Assembly (NCBI RefSeq): GCF_037975245.1
Contig: NC_092571.1
Span: forward strand, 27,172,564-27,236,563
DNA: 64,000 nt
Reading direction: 5' to 3'
DNA from: Apostichopus japonicus
Taxonomy: Eukaryota; Echinodermata; Holothuroidea; Aspidochirotida; Stichopodidae
Below the pieces are notes generated by a model that worked only from the letters and a program-made list of their open reading frames with translations, had not been told where the DNA came from and ran no database searches. The translations under genes and the position numbers were made by a program. Below, one piece after another: positions 49,331 to 61,605 of this stretch. Position 1 is the first letter of the stretch. Each line of letters begins with the position of its first letter.

Positions 49331-49875
49331 AAAATATGGTTCTCAAACCTGCAAGTTCTCAGATTGCACGTAAAAATCTGTAAAAACATTGTAATTTGTA
49401 TATTCGACGGTGTTTTAAGAGAGTAGCTATTACTCGTAGTGTACTCGCAAAGACGTTTTTGAGTGCACTCTTAAAACAGTTGTGTAAATATTTCTACACA
49501 GGCTCTGTGTAAACGTAATTTTACACAATTGTGATTGGAACTAGTACTTGGTTGTGTAGTTCGAGCTATGTTCGTCGGTTACACAACCACTTTCCAGCTT
49601 TAATTTTAATGTATAATTTATTCAGTATTGTAAGCAGATTATCAAATTTAAATCAGTTTATAATTTCATTTTCACTTTACTTTTAATTTTTCCTGGATTT
49701 TTTAGCTAAGTAAAAATGTTTTTTTAAGATTTTGTAGCTTTATCTGGCAATATACTGCCGCGCGGGAATTTTATATATCACTGCACTGCACTTTACCGAC
49801 GCCGTTCTATCAGTCATGAATACTTACGTTGGTAACCGTCTGCTGTTATAATTACCTATTTTTTACCTGTCAACG

Positions 49876-52276
49876 ATGAACTTTGTCCAAGAAAAACTTA
49901 CAGAATGGGGTCTTTCTCATATGCAGGACATATTTGAAGGTTAGTTGAAAATATTTCTTGAAATTAATTTGGTTTGCCAACGCAACTTCGTGCAAATCAT
50001 CTCGTAGTCGTACAGTATAGTATACAGACTAGTAATAGGCCTAGTACTATTTAGTAGTAATACTAGAACAAGTAATTATTACTAACGTTAGACCTAACTT
50101 TACACAGTATAGGCCTAGGCTATATCTAGTACAGTAGTACTAGTATGCATATATAGCCTAGGCATAGTTTGTTTATCAACGAAAGCGTTTTATTTATCAA
50201 AATAAACGGCTGCTCCGACTCTCTTGCACTTGTTTATCACCTTTTAAAATATCATAGGATATTTCTAAAATCCTGCATTAAAATAGGCTTTTTGATTTTG
50301 ATTTGAAAAAGAAAATTACTCATGACTAGAGTAGAGGCTACAATTTAAATACAATCCTAGAAATCATGAAGATAGACCTATCCTGATTTGATGTCTTACT
50401 TCTAAATCTAAGCCTAAACAAAACAAACCAGGGTTGTTAATTCCCAGGAATTTCTCCCCTTAGTTTGAAAAACTGATGTTGCTCAGATGCCAGGTTTAAT
50501 ACTTAAGTTATGCTTCTTATACTAGGCCTAGTACTAAGCCCTTGGACTTGGACTTGGAGCTGATGATGTCGTTGAATATTTCCCCTGTGACGGCCTTTTT
50601 ATAAAGTTTAGGCCTATAATTCTACATTATTTTTAATGAAAAGGACAACTAAGTTTTCTAAAATTGCTAAGTATTATGAGTGCATGTCTGCTTCATTTTC
50701 TGACCCATTTTCATCCTGTAGGCCTATAGGCATATAGTCTTTTCCTAGGATGCTGATTCATTGAAATTTGGTGTACAGAAGACTCTTTATTAATTTTTGT
50801 TTAGTCGCAACATGATTCATAATTGTCACGATTGATCATGTATTGTAAAGATACAGTAGCAACGTACATGCACTCGTTAGGAAGTAGCCTTTGTCGTGCG
50901 TAGTACAATAGAACCAGACTATCACTGCGGTAACACTGATCAAGACAACGTTAGTTCTCTGATCACTACATGAACTGGCACCAGCTTCGGAAGTATGTAT
51001 TCTTCAGTGGCACCAGCTAAACAGCTTTCAAGTTTGAAGCTAGCCACTAACAGCGGTCATTCATCTACGTAGTTGATCATATTTTACTATTATCAGCTGC
51101 ATTATGCAATGGCACTTTGTGGCCGCTAGCGTCAACGATGCTGACACCTTGCGCAATCATAAATGCAGTGATCAGATCACATTCGTTAATAGGATATAGT
51201 CAATCAAAGTCCCAACCAACTATGTACAGCAGTTTTGCTGTTTAGCTGTACATCTAGCCTAAACTACCAAGCACAGCACTAAATTGGTTACTGTATTCAA
51301 ATCAAACTTGGATTATACTTCAGCAGAACTTTTTATAGAGCATTATGAATCTGCTGTGCACTACAGTAAGTTTAAATTACGTAAGTCGCATGCAAAGCGT
51401 AGTGTAGGCTAGGCCTATGTAGTGAACTATATGAACCGATGCTTTTGGCATGTTTGCTGTTGAAGTTTGCATAACTAACTATCACAATAGAAAGTCACAT
51501 AGATTAGGCAATTGCTATTGTAACCCAAGAATGCTAATGTTAATACTGTACAGCAAAGGCTAGAAGCCTCAACCTATTTCTTCAATATAGAAATCATTGA
51601 TTAATTACTGCAGCTTTCCCTTGAAGGGGATATTGAATGCCATAGGGCAATCTTGTGTGCATTTGCACTAAAGGCTGAGTGTTTTCAGTTTGTGCCTCTG
51701 TCATTGTGATGGTGCAGTCTGATTTCAGTTTGGATATGAAGATAAAAAAGACTCTCAAACAGCTTGAATATTGGGTGTAAACTTATATAGACTGTTTAAT
51801 TGTTAATGCTGGCACAAAATCTTATCAAAGCTTATCCGTCTGTGTAGTTTTGTCATGCACTCTGACCATCTGTAAGTGCAGAAGTTACAGTATAACTTTT
51901 AATTAATGACAATGAAAGGGTAGGTCACAGATTTGCAAAAGAAACAATTTCCATGTTCTGATAGTAACAGGGAATACCTCCAAAGTCATGAATGGCATGT
52001 GGATGTTCCAGCATACACACCTTTAGTACCAGTTCAGTTTATAACTGTCATTTTGACTAATGTCCATTTCCTTTCCATATCTTGTTTGTAACACTTCAAG
52101 TAAATCATCTTTTTCTTTTAATTTTAGAAAATGAGATTGACAGAGACAATTTCCTGTTGCTGGGAAAGGAAGAAATAAAGGAACTGTTCCCTAAAGTTGG
52201 ACCGAGAATCAGGTTTATGAGGAACTTGGAGGCCCTGAAGAATGAAGGAAAAGAAATGGTGATGATTTTTTTTTAA
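49876..52276 (+). pseudogene. SAM-domain coding remnant (two exons)
   Basis: Exon 1 (49876-49939) encodes MNFVQEKLTEWGLSHMQDIF and ends at a GTTAGT donor. Exon 2 (from 52128, after ttttaattttag) continues ENEIDRDNFLLLGKEEIKEL and FPKVGPRIRFMRNLEAL. Together they form a nearly complete SAM domain of about 62 residues, a protein- or RNA-binding helical module. The frame then stops at 52276. Downstream a further readable piece (NFDEEAVVTARELAKHVN, about 52345-52400) lies in another frame, ending at 52429. The gene therefore looks broken, or unresolved splicing joins them. Exon 1 begins about 400 bp inside the element's left end. Confidence 0.72.
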
Positions 52277-52430
52277 GTGGATGTGCAGTAAGGGTTTGAA
52301 CAAAATCAAACAAGACAAATAATAAAGCTCTCTCTGATCCCACAAATTTTGATGAGGAAGCTGTTGTTACTGCCAGGGAGTTAGCAAAACACGTAAACAC
52401 TGCAAAGAAACATATAATTTTGTATTAACA

Positions 52431-53232
52431 ATGGCGCTAGAGTGTTTCCACTGTCAAACTGAAGTTGATGGCATAAAGGGGCTCTTTGCACATTTCAAGG
52501 CCTTTTCTTTGCTTACAGGAAGTGATTTTAGATGGATGTCAGCAAAGCTTCCGGAAAAGTTACAGCTTCAAAAGGCACATCATTAAACAACACACAATGC
52601 CTAATATTTGTAATGGAGAACATATCCAAGAGCAAGATGATGATTTGCCTGTGGAGGCTGTGGTAGGAAACATACAGCAAGATGACATTTGCATTGATGA
52701 CATGGTTGAAGATAGTGATGATGATGCATATAATGAAGAGTGGGATCACCTTGATGAACAGCAAGTTAAGGAACGAGCTCTCATGCTAATTTGCAAACTT
52801 AAATCTTTCAGTGGTGTGTCTCAAAGTTCAGTGTCAACTATGGTGCAAGATGTGTCTCAGCTTTTTGATGACCTTGTTGGAAGTCTAAAAGAAAACACAA
52901 AAGCATATTTGCATAGCCAGAATGTTGATACTAACAGTGAGCTTGCCCTTGAGCTCTTTGAGAAGTTTTTACTTTGTCAAAAACCGTTTTATGACATAGA
53001 GACAGATTACAAGCAACTGCAGTATCTGCTGGCATCAAAGAATTTTATCCAACCTATTGAGAAAGAGATAACATTAGGGTATGCACCAAGAACTGATACA
53101 ACTAATGGGAATGTGATGCAGGTGCCAACCCCTCGTGTTTTCCACTATGTTCCTATCAAGAGAAGAGAAGCTCAGCTTTTGCAACGTGATTTCATAATCT
53201 ACCGTATCTCCCATCGGCCAGCCTATAAATAG
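52431..53232 (+). pseudogene. C2H2 zinc-finger and acidic-region ORF of a multicopy gene family (truncated)
   Basis: It starts MALECFHCQTEVDGIKGLF, an N-terminal half-finger (C..C..H). Near 52510 the frame changes, either by an indel or through the acceptor-like 'gcttacag'. It then reads DGCQQSFRKSYSFKRHIIKQ, a zinc finger lacking a clear first cysteine. An acidic linker follows (EEQ-DDD, 52630-52760), then a helical region (ERALMLICKLKSFSG...), a FVQP/FIQP-like turn near 53045 and the segment VFHYVPIKRREAQLL, before a premature end at 53232. I have seen this arrangement in multicopy uncharacterised genes of invertebrates and fish that behave like mobile-element cargo. That is recollection, not a search. 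Confidence 0.6.
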
Positions 53233-53600
53233 ATCACATTGGTGATTCGCCTTATAAGAATAGGAGAGCCTATTGACAATTGAAAATTATCTTACGGGGC
53301 ATCCGTGGATTTGAATCTGAACTCGCGACCATATCTCCATAGACTTAAGTGTGTGTAACGGTGCCCTCCTTATGTAATGCTTGCTTGAAGTCCATAGAAA
53401 TATAAAAGTACTAGAGCTACTGCATAATGAAGGTTCCACATAACGCTTATCACACATCCTTATGGATATTCTTGCTCAAGAGTTGATGTGATTGTGATGG
53501 AATAGTGCACTTGAATGGCGAACATGCCTTCTCTAGAAAATATTTGCCAAACTGTTGAGCAGTAATTGCGAACCAAAACACGTTATCTGAAGAAGAAAAG

Positions 53601-54310
53601 CTTGGGCAGATCTCATATTTGGTGTGTAGGTGAACTACATTGAGTACAGGAAGTCTATTGTTTTTGGTAGATGTCAAAAGTCATTTAGGGTCATCAGAGG
53701 TCAAATTGTAAAAACCTTGTAAACACGATATCCCAAGAAGGGAAGCTTGGACAAATCTCATACTTAGAATGTAGATGTAACACATTAGGTTCAAGAAGCA
53801 TATTGTTTGAGTGGAGGTTAAAGGTCATTTAGGGTTACCAGGGGTCAAATTGCGAAAACCTTGCAAACACTATATGTAGCTCAATAAGGGAAGATTAGAT
53901 TGATCTCATATTTGGTATGTAAGTGAACCCCTTTAAGTACAATAAGCTTATCGTTTGTGGTCATTTAGTGTCATCAGGTGTCAAATTGTGAAAATTTTGT
54001 AAACACAATATCTCAAGAAGGGAAGCTTGGACAAATGTCATATGTAGTGTGTAGGTGTAATAGATTAGTTGCAAGTAGCCTTTTTATTTTGGTGGAGGTT
54101 AAAGGTCATTTAGGGTCAACAGCAGTCAAATTGTGAAAACCTTGTAAACACAATCTCAAGAAGGGAAGCTTGGACAGATCTCATGTTTGGTATGTAGGTG
54201 TACCACTATGAGTAGCCTGGGGACCATGTTGTCTTTGGTAGAGATCAAGGGTAATTTGCGGTCAACAGGGTCAAAATGTGAAAAAGGTGTACACGCAATA
54301 TCTTTATACT
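53601..54310. repeat. Tandem repeat, five units of about 145 bp
   Basis: Units begin near 53601, 53745, 53893, 54025 and 54169, each with 'cttggacaaatctcat' or a variant, then 'aggtcatttagggtca' and 'aaccttgtaaacac'. Units are clearly diverged. The motif style resembles the interiors of the hairpin-ended elements, so this may be part of one inserted in the larger element. Confidence 0.85.
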
Positions 54311-54319
54311 AATGTATCA

Positions 54320-55890
54320 TACTGAGTACAAGAAGACTATAAGTGTCCAATTAGTCATCAGCTTACATTGTGATTATCGTGTCACATTTCAATGCTTTTT
54401 GCTGTTCTATTAAGATTTAAGAGTATTGTTCGTTCAGGCTGTAGCATACAGTATGTCACATTCATATAAGATTATGAATTTAACATCATCAAAACCACAA
54501 TGTAGTTTTGCATTCTTGTTAAATTTTGGTAGCTGGTTAATTGGATCTGGTAACCTAAGGCTATGATCATATTGCAGACTGTAGACACTAAGAGCTAATC
54601 ACCCTAATGTGTGATATGTGTCTACTTCTGTGGAATGGAGGTGCAAATGTCCTTAGTAGTAGTCATACAAGCCTGTCATACAAGCAAATTCACTTTTATT
54701 TGTTACAGTCAGGTGATGGGCAATTCTCCAAATGGGATTGTCTTATTGGTTGCAATTGAGCATTTTCCATGCAGGGTGTTTCCTGACCAGTTAAGGGTTC
54801 TTAAATTTGACAATGATTCAAACAATTTTATCATACAATAGTTCTGAAAATTTTCACAGATTTTAGGGGGCAATCTAGATAGTTCTAGATTTTCAGCATA
54901 ATTTCTGACAAGTGATCTTTAAGCTGAGGTATATTTGAATAGTTTATATCCTCATTTTTGCAAAAGCAATATATTATGTGACATGCATTAGTTATTTAAA
55001 AAAAATAAAACTTTGGCTGCAATAATTGTTAACAGCAACCAACACCAAGGCACATTCTGTAGTATTTTAGTGCTATCATTGTAGTTGTTACAACCTAGAA
55101 AGCCTGAACAGGTCCCCTTTACCAATTTATGAGAGTGATTTTTCAATCACCTGGGTTTTTCGACCCTTCAAGAACCGTATCAACATATGATACTCATATG
55201 TGTTACTTTTTGTACATAAATATGATCCTTTTGATGTGATGTTCATATGAACTCAATTCCGTCCACTGCCTTCTTCAGGTGAGATGTTCTAGTTTAATAA
55301 AGGACATTTTACTGTTTTAATTCTTATTATGTAATGTACATACCAACTGTTTTCCATGCAGAGCCATTAACACAGTCGAGATATTCGATTTCTGCCTTGC
55401 CGCCAAGTTTAGGCCAAACATGTTTCAACAAAAACTCATGATTTATATTTTATATCTATTAAAGTACATATTTCTGTTTTGTTTCTTGTTATGTGACGTA
55501 AGTCGCTGAATTCCATCCACTTTTCTTTTCTTTATTATATGTTTTACGGTTTTATTCATTGTAATGGAGAGCATTTGTTTTGATCCCCCCAAAATAAATA
55601 TATATTCCAAGAAAATTTATATCCTTTTTTGTATCGTGAATAGTGTCCTACTGTGCATCTATAGTTAAGCAATTTGCATTTAAGTTTAACACAGGTTTCA
55701 CTGTAGAATTAACACAATTAGCAAGCTACTATTTATAACACCCAAAGCTATGTAAAGCACAACAGGAGAACTGATAACCTGATTCCTGGACATGGTTTTT
55801 ACATACCAAAACATTGAGGCTGTGTATAGTCTATACTGGATATTATTTTTCAATTGATACTTTTGCTCTGTGCTATGAACTATAGCTACA
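54320..55890. other. No gene seen inside the putative element
   Basis: AT-rich, with short ORFs and no recognisable domain. A transposase would be expected here if the element were autonomous. None is visible. Confidence 0.45.
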
Positions 55891-55894
55891 GAAT

Positions 55895-56220
55895 GTGTTA
55901 AGACTGCACAAAGTCTGTGTAGTATGTACTCATAGTTGTGTGCATTACACTAATCAATTGTAAAAAGGGTGTGTAGAATTAACACAACTGTTGTGTATGT
56001 TTTTACACAAGGTGTGCTGAAATTGCAAACTGGTTGTGTACAATTTACACAATTATTGTGTATTGGGATGTACACAACTGTGAGTAGTTTTAACAAAACT
56101 GTTGTGTAAATGATCACTTACACAACAGTTGTGTAGTTTCTACACAAGGTTGATAGGTGCACTAGTTACACAGCGGTTGTGTAGAATTTTACACAACCTA
56201 TGTAAATTTTTTTTAGAGTG
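55895..56220. repeat. Array of the palindromic motif ttacacaac/gttgtgtaa
   Basis: At least ten copies in both orientations over 320 bp, several as near-perfect palindromes such as acacaactgttgtgt and acacaacagttgtgt. A sparser set lies at the left end (49480-49590). This looks like a set of protein-binding sites at element ends. Confidence 0.85.
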
Positions 56221-56229
56221 TGTAGTAAA

Positions 56230-57130
56230 TTACTACTTGCAATTAAATGCAATAATTTAATAAATGTCATTAGAAAAAAGAGAAAGCATTTCTTGATGTC
56301 AAAAAATGGGTAATTCCAAAACCATGTGCAGTTGCCAACAAATTTCTATGAACCAAGCACTGTCACGAATGCATGTACCCTATACAGTACATGGAAATAA
56401 TATTGTGTTTTTGTTCGTTTAATAACTGATTGCGTTTAAACATAGAACCATGTTCCACGCCTTGCGTGTATTCGTAGTGTAAACGCACATTTTGATGAGT
56501 GTAGCGCTTAGCTTATTACGCTCTTATTTAAAACACTAATATTCGATGAGGCATGATACAGACAATCAATTATCATATCGTTTAAATGCTCTGGCTGCAA
56601 TGCTCCGCACCTACCCCCCCCCCATGTTCGCCCTGCTCCCCACCACTCAGAATATATAACTCTTGGACACAAATCACTGAAATTGTGTAAATACATTATG
56701 TAGCATGAAGGTCAATATCTCTACTGGACAAAGTGAGTTTGAAATTGAATTCTACGTTTTTGAGAATTTTGAGATATTTTTTGCTAAGTTGCCTCATCCC
56801 CCCCCCCACACCCAGGGGTACCATGTACAACAGGAATCATCAAATGTGTTCTTTGTTAAGACTTGTAGATAGGCAGAAAATCAAGATCTATGAAAGAAAT
56901 TCATGTTATCTCAATTATCTATATTTGTATAAATATATTTCTTCCAGTGGTAAATTTGCAACACAGGCTTTCCCAAACAAGTGAGAGTAATCTACAGTGA
57001 GCCCTTATGCGGATCAACGATAACTTCTACAGATATCTTGGTGGGATGGTAGGCCTACATCTGGTAGGTGATGTCCCGAATTAAGTTAAAAAGTGATCAT
57101 CTTTAAAAACACTGAGGTACACAAATGCAA
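56230..57130. other. No gene seen
   Basis: Contains C-runs near 56614 and 56798 and no supported ORF. Confidence 0.45.
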
Positions 57131-59721
57131 CATGTATGACTGTATTGAAATTATTCATCATGCAGGGACATCCTCAACAGCCAAAGCACACTTTTCGTTA
57201 TTGGCAGAACAGGGAGGTACTAAAAAAAGAAGAGATTGATGTTCACGTGACATTACATTTTAACTATACTTATTATTTTTCTTAGACGTAACTTCAGATC
57301 ATGCAACGCGTGGGAGAGTAAATCTTCACTTATGTAGTACTGTAGCTACATAAAATAATTCGGCCTGAGACACAACCTCATCTACCAGGATGGATGGACG
57401 GTTCGATATAACTAAATCACTGAGTCGCAATTTCAATGAAAAGGAGTTGTTCCAGGATGCAATCCCAGGTTTCTCTAAAGGGACATAATGATGAGTGCTA
57501 AGAAGACTTTACTGGTCTATAAAGAGCAACTTTGTAAAAGTCTCTTCACATTTTAATCTCATCAAATCATAGTGGCTGTAAGACATGAATATTCACAAAT
57601 TAAAACTGTTGGAAGCAACATTTGTAGGCGGTTAGCCGAGTATTATGTCTACAATTGATTTGAATTATTAAGATAAAAAAGTATTAACGCTTGGCGCTGT
57701 TTAACAACGCAACAAAGGGTAAATGACATTAAATGAAACGATAATTATACACAATTAAAGCTCTAGTGACTCCAAATTTGGCCCAAAACATTATACATGT
57801 AGCTTAGCTGAAACAGATATTATCTCATGTTTACACTTGGCTTAAGAGAAAATATTAATATATACAAGAATATAACTGCACTTTTTACACGATCTGTATT
57901 AATTTAAACCGTTGTTAGGCAACCATTTACATGATGTATAGATTCAAGAGGAAACCGACTCGCACTTTCTGTTTCTCGTACTATTTTATGCTCTGAGGAA
58001 GTAAAAGAGCCACATTATAAAGCAATTATCAGAAAGAAGAAACAACGTAACATTAAAGGAGTTGTTGACCAAACCTTGCAGTCTGACCATAACAACCAAA
58101 TAAACATGCGGTGGCACGTTAAACGCAGAATAAATTTAACCTTACGCAAAAGATACCTAGTTTCAATTTAGAAGATGCGCTCAATTTGATATGTGTTGAA
58201 ACTTTGGGAGTAGTAGGCCGACGACTTACTATCAACTTTGTTGTGTTCTGCAAATGAATTCAGGGATACAATGGAATTCATTACTCACTATTTCTCCAAA
58301 GCGTAGACAGAACCCACTTACAGAAGTAAGTATGGTAACTTTAAGTACAGAAGATGATGTGACATTATGACACATTACTTTACACACTGAGTTTTAATAG
58401 GTCCAGTAACGTTATTGCTATATTCAAACTATAGCGTTTTGATTAAAATTCTTTAAAATTGTAAACAAATATGATGATCATTGTTTCACTGAAATATCTC
58501 TTTCATTAGCATACATTTTAACACTACAGTTACTGCGTCAAAAACACTTCCTTGTATTAGCTATAAAGTACACTGTAACAGCTTTGCAACTATTCACGTG
58601 CATCTATATATGAATTTCCCTGTATGTATGAATTGTCAAAAGTGATATGGTGTACAACTAAAACTGAAAGTGAACACCCCTTCCCGATGAAGAGACTTTG
58701 AGGAGAAACAAACGTGAGTATTATTAATATAAACCCAATAATGAGTGCAAAAGTATAGAGTGATTTAAATAAATATTCATTGTGTACTTAGGAATGTTGA
58801 AAGGATTTCCCCTAGGAGTAGATGACTCAACACTACAATAGCATGACAATTTTTTCTGCTGAAACTGACGTCTTGGACACGTGACGAGAAATATTTTCGC
58901 TTCCTTAATGATGTGTGTGTTTGTGGTGTGATGATTCCTTTATCATGATTCTTTAAAAGGATGAAATACCCGTATGCAGATTTAATGATCACGTTATCAC
59001 GTGACAACATCTAAGTGACAAAGGCCACAATTCTCAGTATTGCAATAAGAAATATCGATTTAAAATAAAGTTTTAATGGTTCTTTGTGTTTCTTAAACTA
59101 GTAGTGGTGTTACGGATCAAATAATCCTCTATAACGTAAACTGAAGAAGATTAATTAGTATTTGGTGCTTTCATTTATTTGTATTTTAAGCTTTCATTTT
59201 CACTGTAAATATTATTTATACTTTGTAAAGTTGATCATCATACGCACGTTTGCTTTCTGTCTTGATCGTGTTTAGGTGAATACCGATATCATCATCTTTA
59301 TCGTAAGGATCTTGTGTTACTGACCTCATTCAGAGATGACTTCGTTATTGGCATATCAGAACAGGGAGGTTTTAGAGAATGAAGACTTAGATGTTCACGT
59401 GACATTATATTGTGCATCTACTTATATTTTTTTCTTAAACGTACATTCAGATCATGCAATGAATTGTAAAGAAGTCTTAACGTATGTTCTATGGTAGGTA
59501 CATATAAAAAACATTGGACATACTAATTATATGTGTTATATCGAAAGTTAACGCCATTCAAACGCCTTGTATTAAAGTATACTGAACATAAGTTATGTCA
59601 TAAAAGTGCTATTATGATCTAGATTTTCTTTCGATTCGATTGTGAACCGTTGGACTTTTTAACAAACGACATGCTTGCGTTCACAGTATAAACAGAGTAG
59701 GTGTTCAACGCTTATAAATGC

Positions 59722-59776
<55 letters not shown>

Positions 59777-60273
59777 ACATGTATCAACATTACATGAGTT
59801 GTAATGTATATTACATGATTTATCTTCACGTACCACCACGTGTGCAATAATGCCAGAAAGTTGTATTAAATCATTATTTAATGCTCTTAATGTATCATTC
59901 TTTCGGGCAGTCGACAGTGCGTGGTGGTTCGCAATTGCATACTTTCAACAAATGAGACCAACCAAGGGGAAATTAATTCGTTGTCGTCTTGTGCGCCCAT
60001 CTCCCATTCTGTGCGTGGAGGTCAGTGTTAATGCTCTGGGTCTTATGTAAACAGTATATTATAGTAAGACGTCTGTTCAGCTGCAGAACCTAAATGTCGC
60101 ACTGGAGGGACGGATATATTCAGACTAATTCCACTAATGTGTATCATGCTACATAATACAAAAGAATGCCGTCTGTCATTAAATAAATTTGAAAATAAAG
60201 TACTAAATACGGTATACGTCATAATTATAAAAAAGTAACGATTCAATAACCGAAACGTATATGAAGTTTCTAA
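57131..60273 (+). repeat. Receptor 3'-flanking segmental duplication, copy 3
   Basis: 57131-57330 is a diverged internal repeat of the block's later part. 57490-60273 matches 180-3444 closely, except for a deletion near 58470 that spans the region holding the MITE in copy 1. It keeps a (TA)n tract at 59725-59775, and about 75 bp after it (59775-59850) that copy 1 lacks. Receptor 4 follows directly. Confidence 0.88.
59725..59775. repeat. (TA)n microsatellite
   Basis: About 50 bp of TA at the same position as the tract at 2936-3001 in copy 1. Confidence 0.96.
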
Positions 60274-61605
60274 TCAATTAACAATATCATATTGTTCATC
60301 TTCTTGTAAAGGTTCGCAGGGAGACAGATAACCTCCACTGTCATAAGTAAATAAAGATGAAGAAATGTTCGTATAGTTATCTGTGGGGATATTTAGTTCA
60401 TTACTATTATTATTCCGAGATTCATTCGGTGGGACTATGTCATCATTCATGGATGCATTTCTATCATTAGCATTACTCGTACTAGGGTTCTTTCCTGCGG
60501 AAACATTTAAGCGATATTTATACACTATAATTACAATGATACATATTAAACAGAAGCAGATGACCATAACAACTAACAAAACAGCTTTTACTCGACCTGG
60601 GTCATTGGTTGCCCTGATTTGGATCGTTGATGTGATATTTCTATCTCCATGGTAGCCAATGCACTGTATATCCCCGGAGTAGACGCCTCTTCCGGTATCT
60701 GATACATTGAGTTCAATGGATGCATCGCTTTCCCTAATATCGTATTTCCAGTGAGTTGGGATTTTAGTCCAGGATAGACTAACTTCACTCACATTACTGG
60801 TACAACGAAATACTGCATTTCTAATATCACTAAAGTCGATAGTTGAAGGTGTCGCTGTGACAGAGAACAATGGGAGAAACAGACTAGGTCCGAAGGAGCA
60901 AGATCCTTGATAACTCTGATAAGGTGCTGGTAATTGTTGAGAGACATAGCAGACAAATACACTATTGTTAAATGATGAGTTGAAGTACAATGAGAATGAT
61001 AGAGTCTTGGAGGGATGCGGGTGAGAAGATGCTGTCTTGGTTGAGAAGCTAGTGACATCTGTGGTATAATTACCCTGTATGATATGGCTTGACATAGTCA
61101 CGTGTGGAATTCCGTCCTCTGAAGTACAGTTCATCTCGATGAGGTCAATCTGATCCTCGAAAATATATGGTCCGATGTCAATGGAAGATTTACAAATAGG
61201 TTTACTGCTTATTAATGTGTAGACATCGCCAATCGCAGCATATTTCTCATTAACACCTTCACCACATTTATATGTTCCGTTATATTCTTCAGTTGCATGT
61301 TTTAATTTCAGCTTGCCCGTAGTGGAATTCAACATCTGAAAATCGAATATATCTAAAAATTCTTCTTTAATTTGCTTATTCTCCACAATCACAATGTTGC
61401 CTTTATATTTTATCTTTAATGGATTGTTAGCATTTTGTTCACAAATAAATTCAACTGTTTCATTCCTCAGAACGTTGATAGGGACAGGAATAGCAGCAAA
61501 AGTAATAGTCGTCGTCCGCTGAGAAGAGGAAGGTTTCAAACATGTTGTAAAAACCGCACACAGTAAAAGTGGCGGAAAAACATTCTCAAGTCTCACAAAA
61601 GCCAT
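60274..61605 (-). CDS. Three-Ig-domain transmembrane receptor 4 (Ig1 type B, tail type 1)
   Basis: Predicted 443-residue type I membrane protein in a single coding exon; the start begins the signal peptide MAFVRLENVFPPLLLCAV. Ig1 is type B: C55 in VEFICEQNANNP, C114 in EEYNGTYKC. Ig2 has C160/C219 and Ig3 C268/C315 with GVYSGDIQC. The membrane helix is at about 339-362. The tail ends in YTNI, YDSGGYLSP and YDIVN. So it joins the N-terminal half of receptor 2 to the tail of receptors 1 and 3. A non-coding exon at 62290-62392 with donor GTAAGT, and an acceptor cccacag ending at 61618, would give a 5'-UTR intron of about 670 bp ending 13 bases before the ATG. Function not known; recognition receptor inferred. 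Confidence 0.92.
   Translation of the reverse strand: MAFVRLENVFPPLLLCAVFTTCLKPSSSQRTTTITFAAIPVPINVLRNETVEFICEQNANNPLKIKYKGNIVIVENKQIKEEFLDIFDFQMLNSTTGKLKLKHATEEYNGTYKCGEGVNEKYAAIGDVYTLISSKPICKSSIDIGPYIFEDQIDLIEMNCTSEDGIPHVTMSSHIIQGNYTTDVTSFSTKTASSHPHPSKTLSFSLYFNSSFNNSVFVCYVSQQLPAPYQSYQGSCSFGPSLFLPLFSVTATPSTIDFSDIRNAVFRCTSNVSEVSLSWTKIPTHWKYDIRESDASIELNVSDTGRGVYSGDIQCIGYHGDRNITSTIQIRATNDPGRVKAVLLVVMVICFCLICIIVIIVYKYRLNVSAGKNPSTSNANDRNASMNDDIVPPNESRNNNSNELNIPTDNYTNISSSLFTYDSGGYLSPCEPLQEDEQYDIVN

Larger units (their letters stand above)
49466..56220 (+). mobile_element. Putative 6.8-kb mobile element carrying SAM and zinc-finger coding remnants
   Basis: The left end begins cactcttaaaa. The right end finishes ttttttttagagtg, its inverted counterpart. 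Both ends carry clusters of the motif ttacacaac and its complement gttgtgtaa: 49480-49590 on the left, and a denser array at 55895-56205 on the right. Inside are a SAM-domain coding region, a C2H2 zinc-finger/acidic ORF and a block of 145-bp repeats. No target duplication was found and no transposase recognised, so two unrelated elements sharing a terminal motif remain possible. Confidence 0.5.

Noticed and set aside
53290-53400. Second tRNA-like SINE near the zinc-finger ORF
   Set aside because: A weak box B-like stretch exists on the minus strand, but no convincing box A at the right distance.
59850-60050. Small ORF (MPESCIKSLFNALNV...) repeated at 2888-3094
   Set aside because: Conserved at DNA level with the whole duplicated flank. 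The frame is interrupted differently in each copy, and no protein family is recognised.
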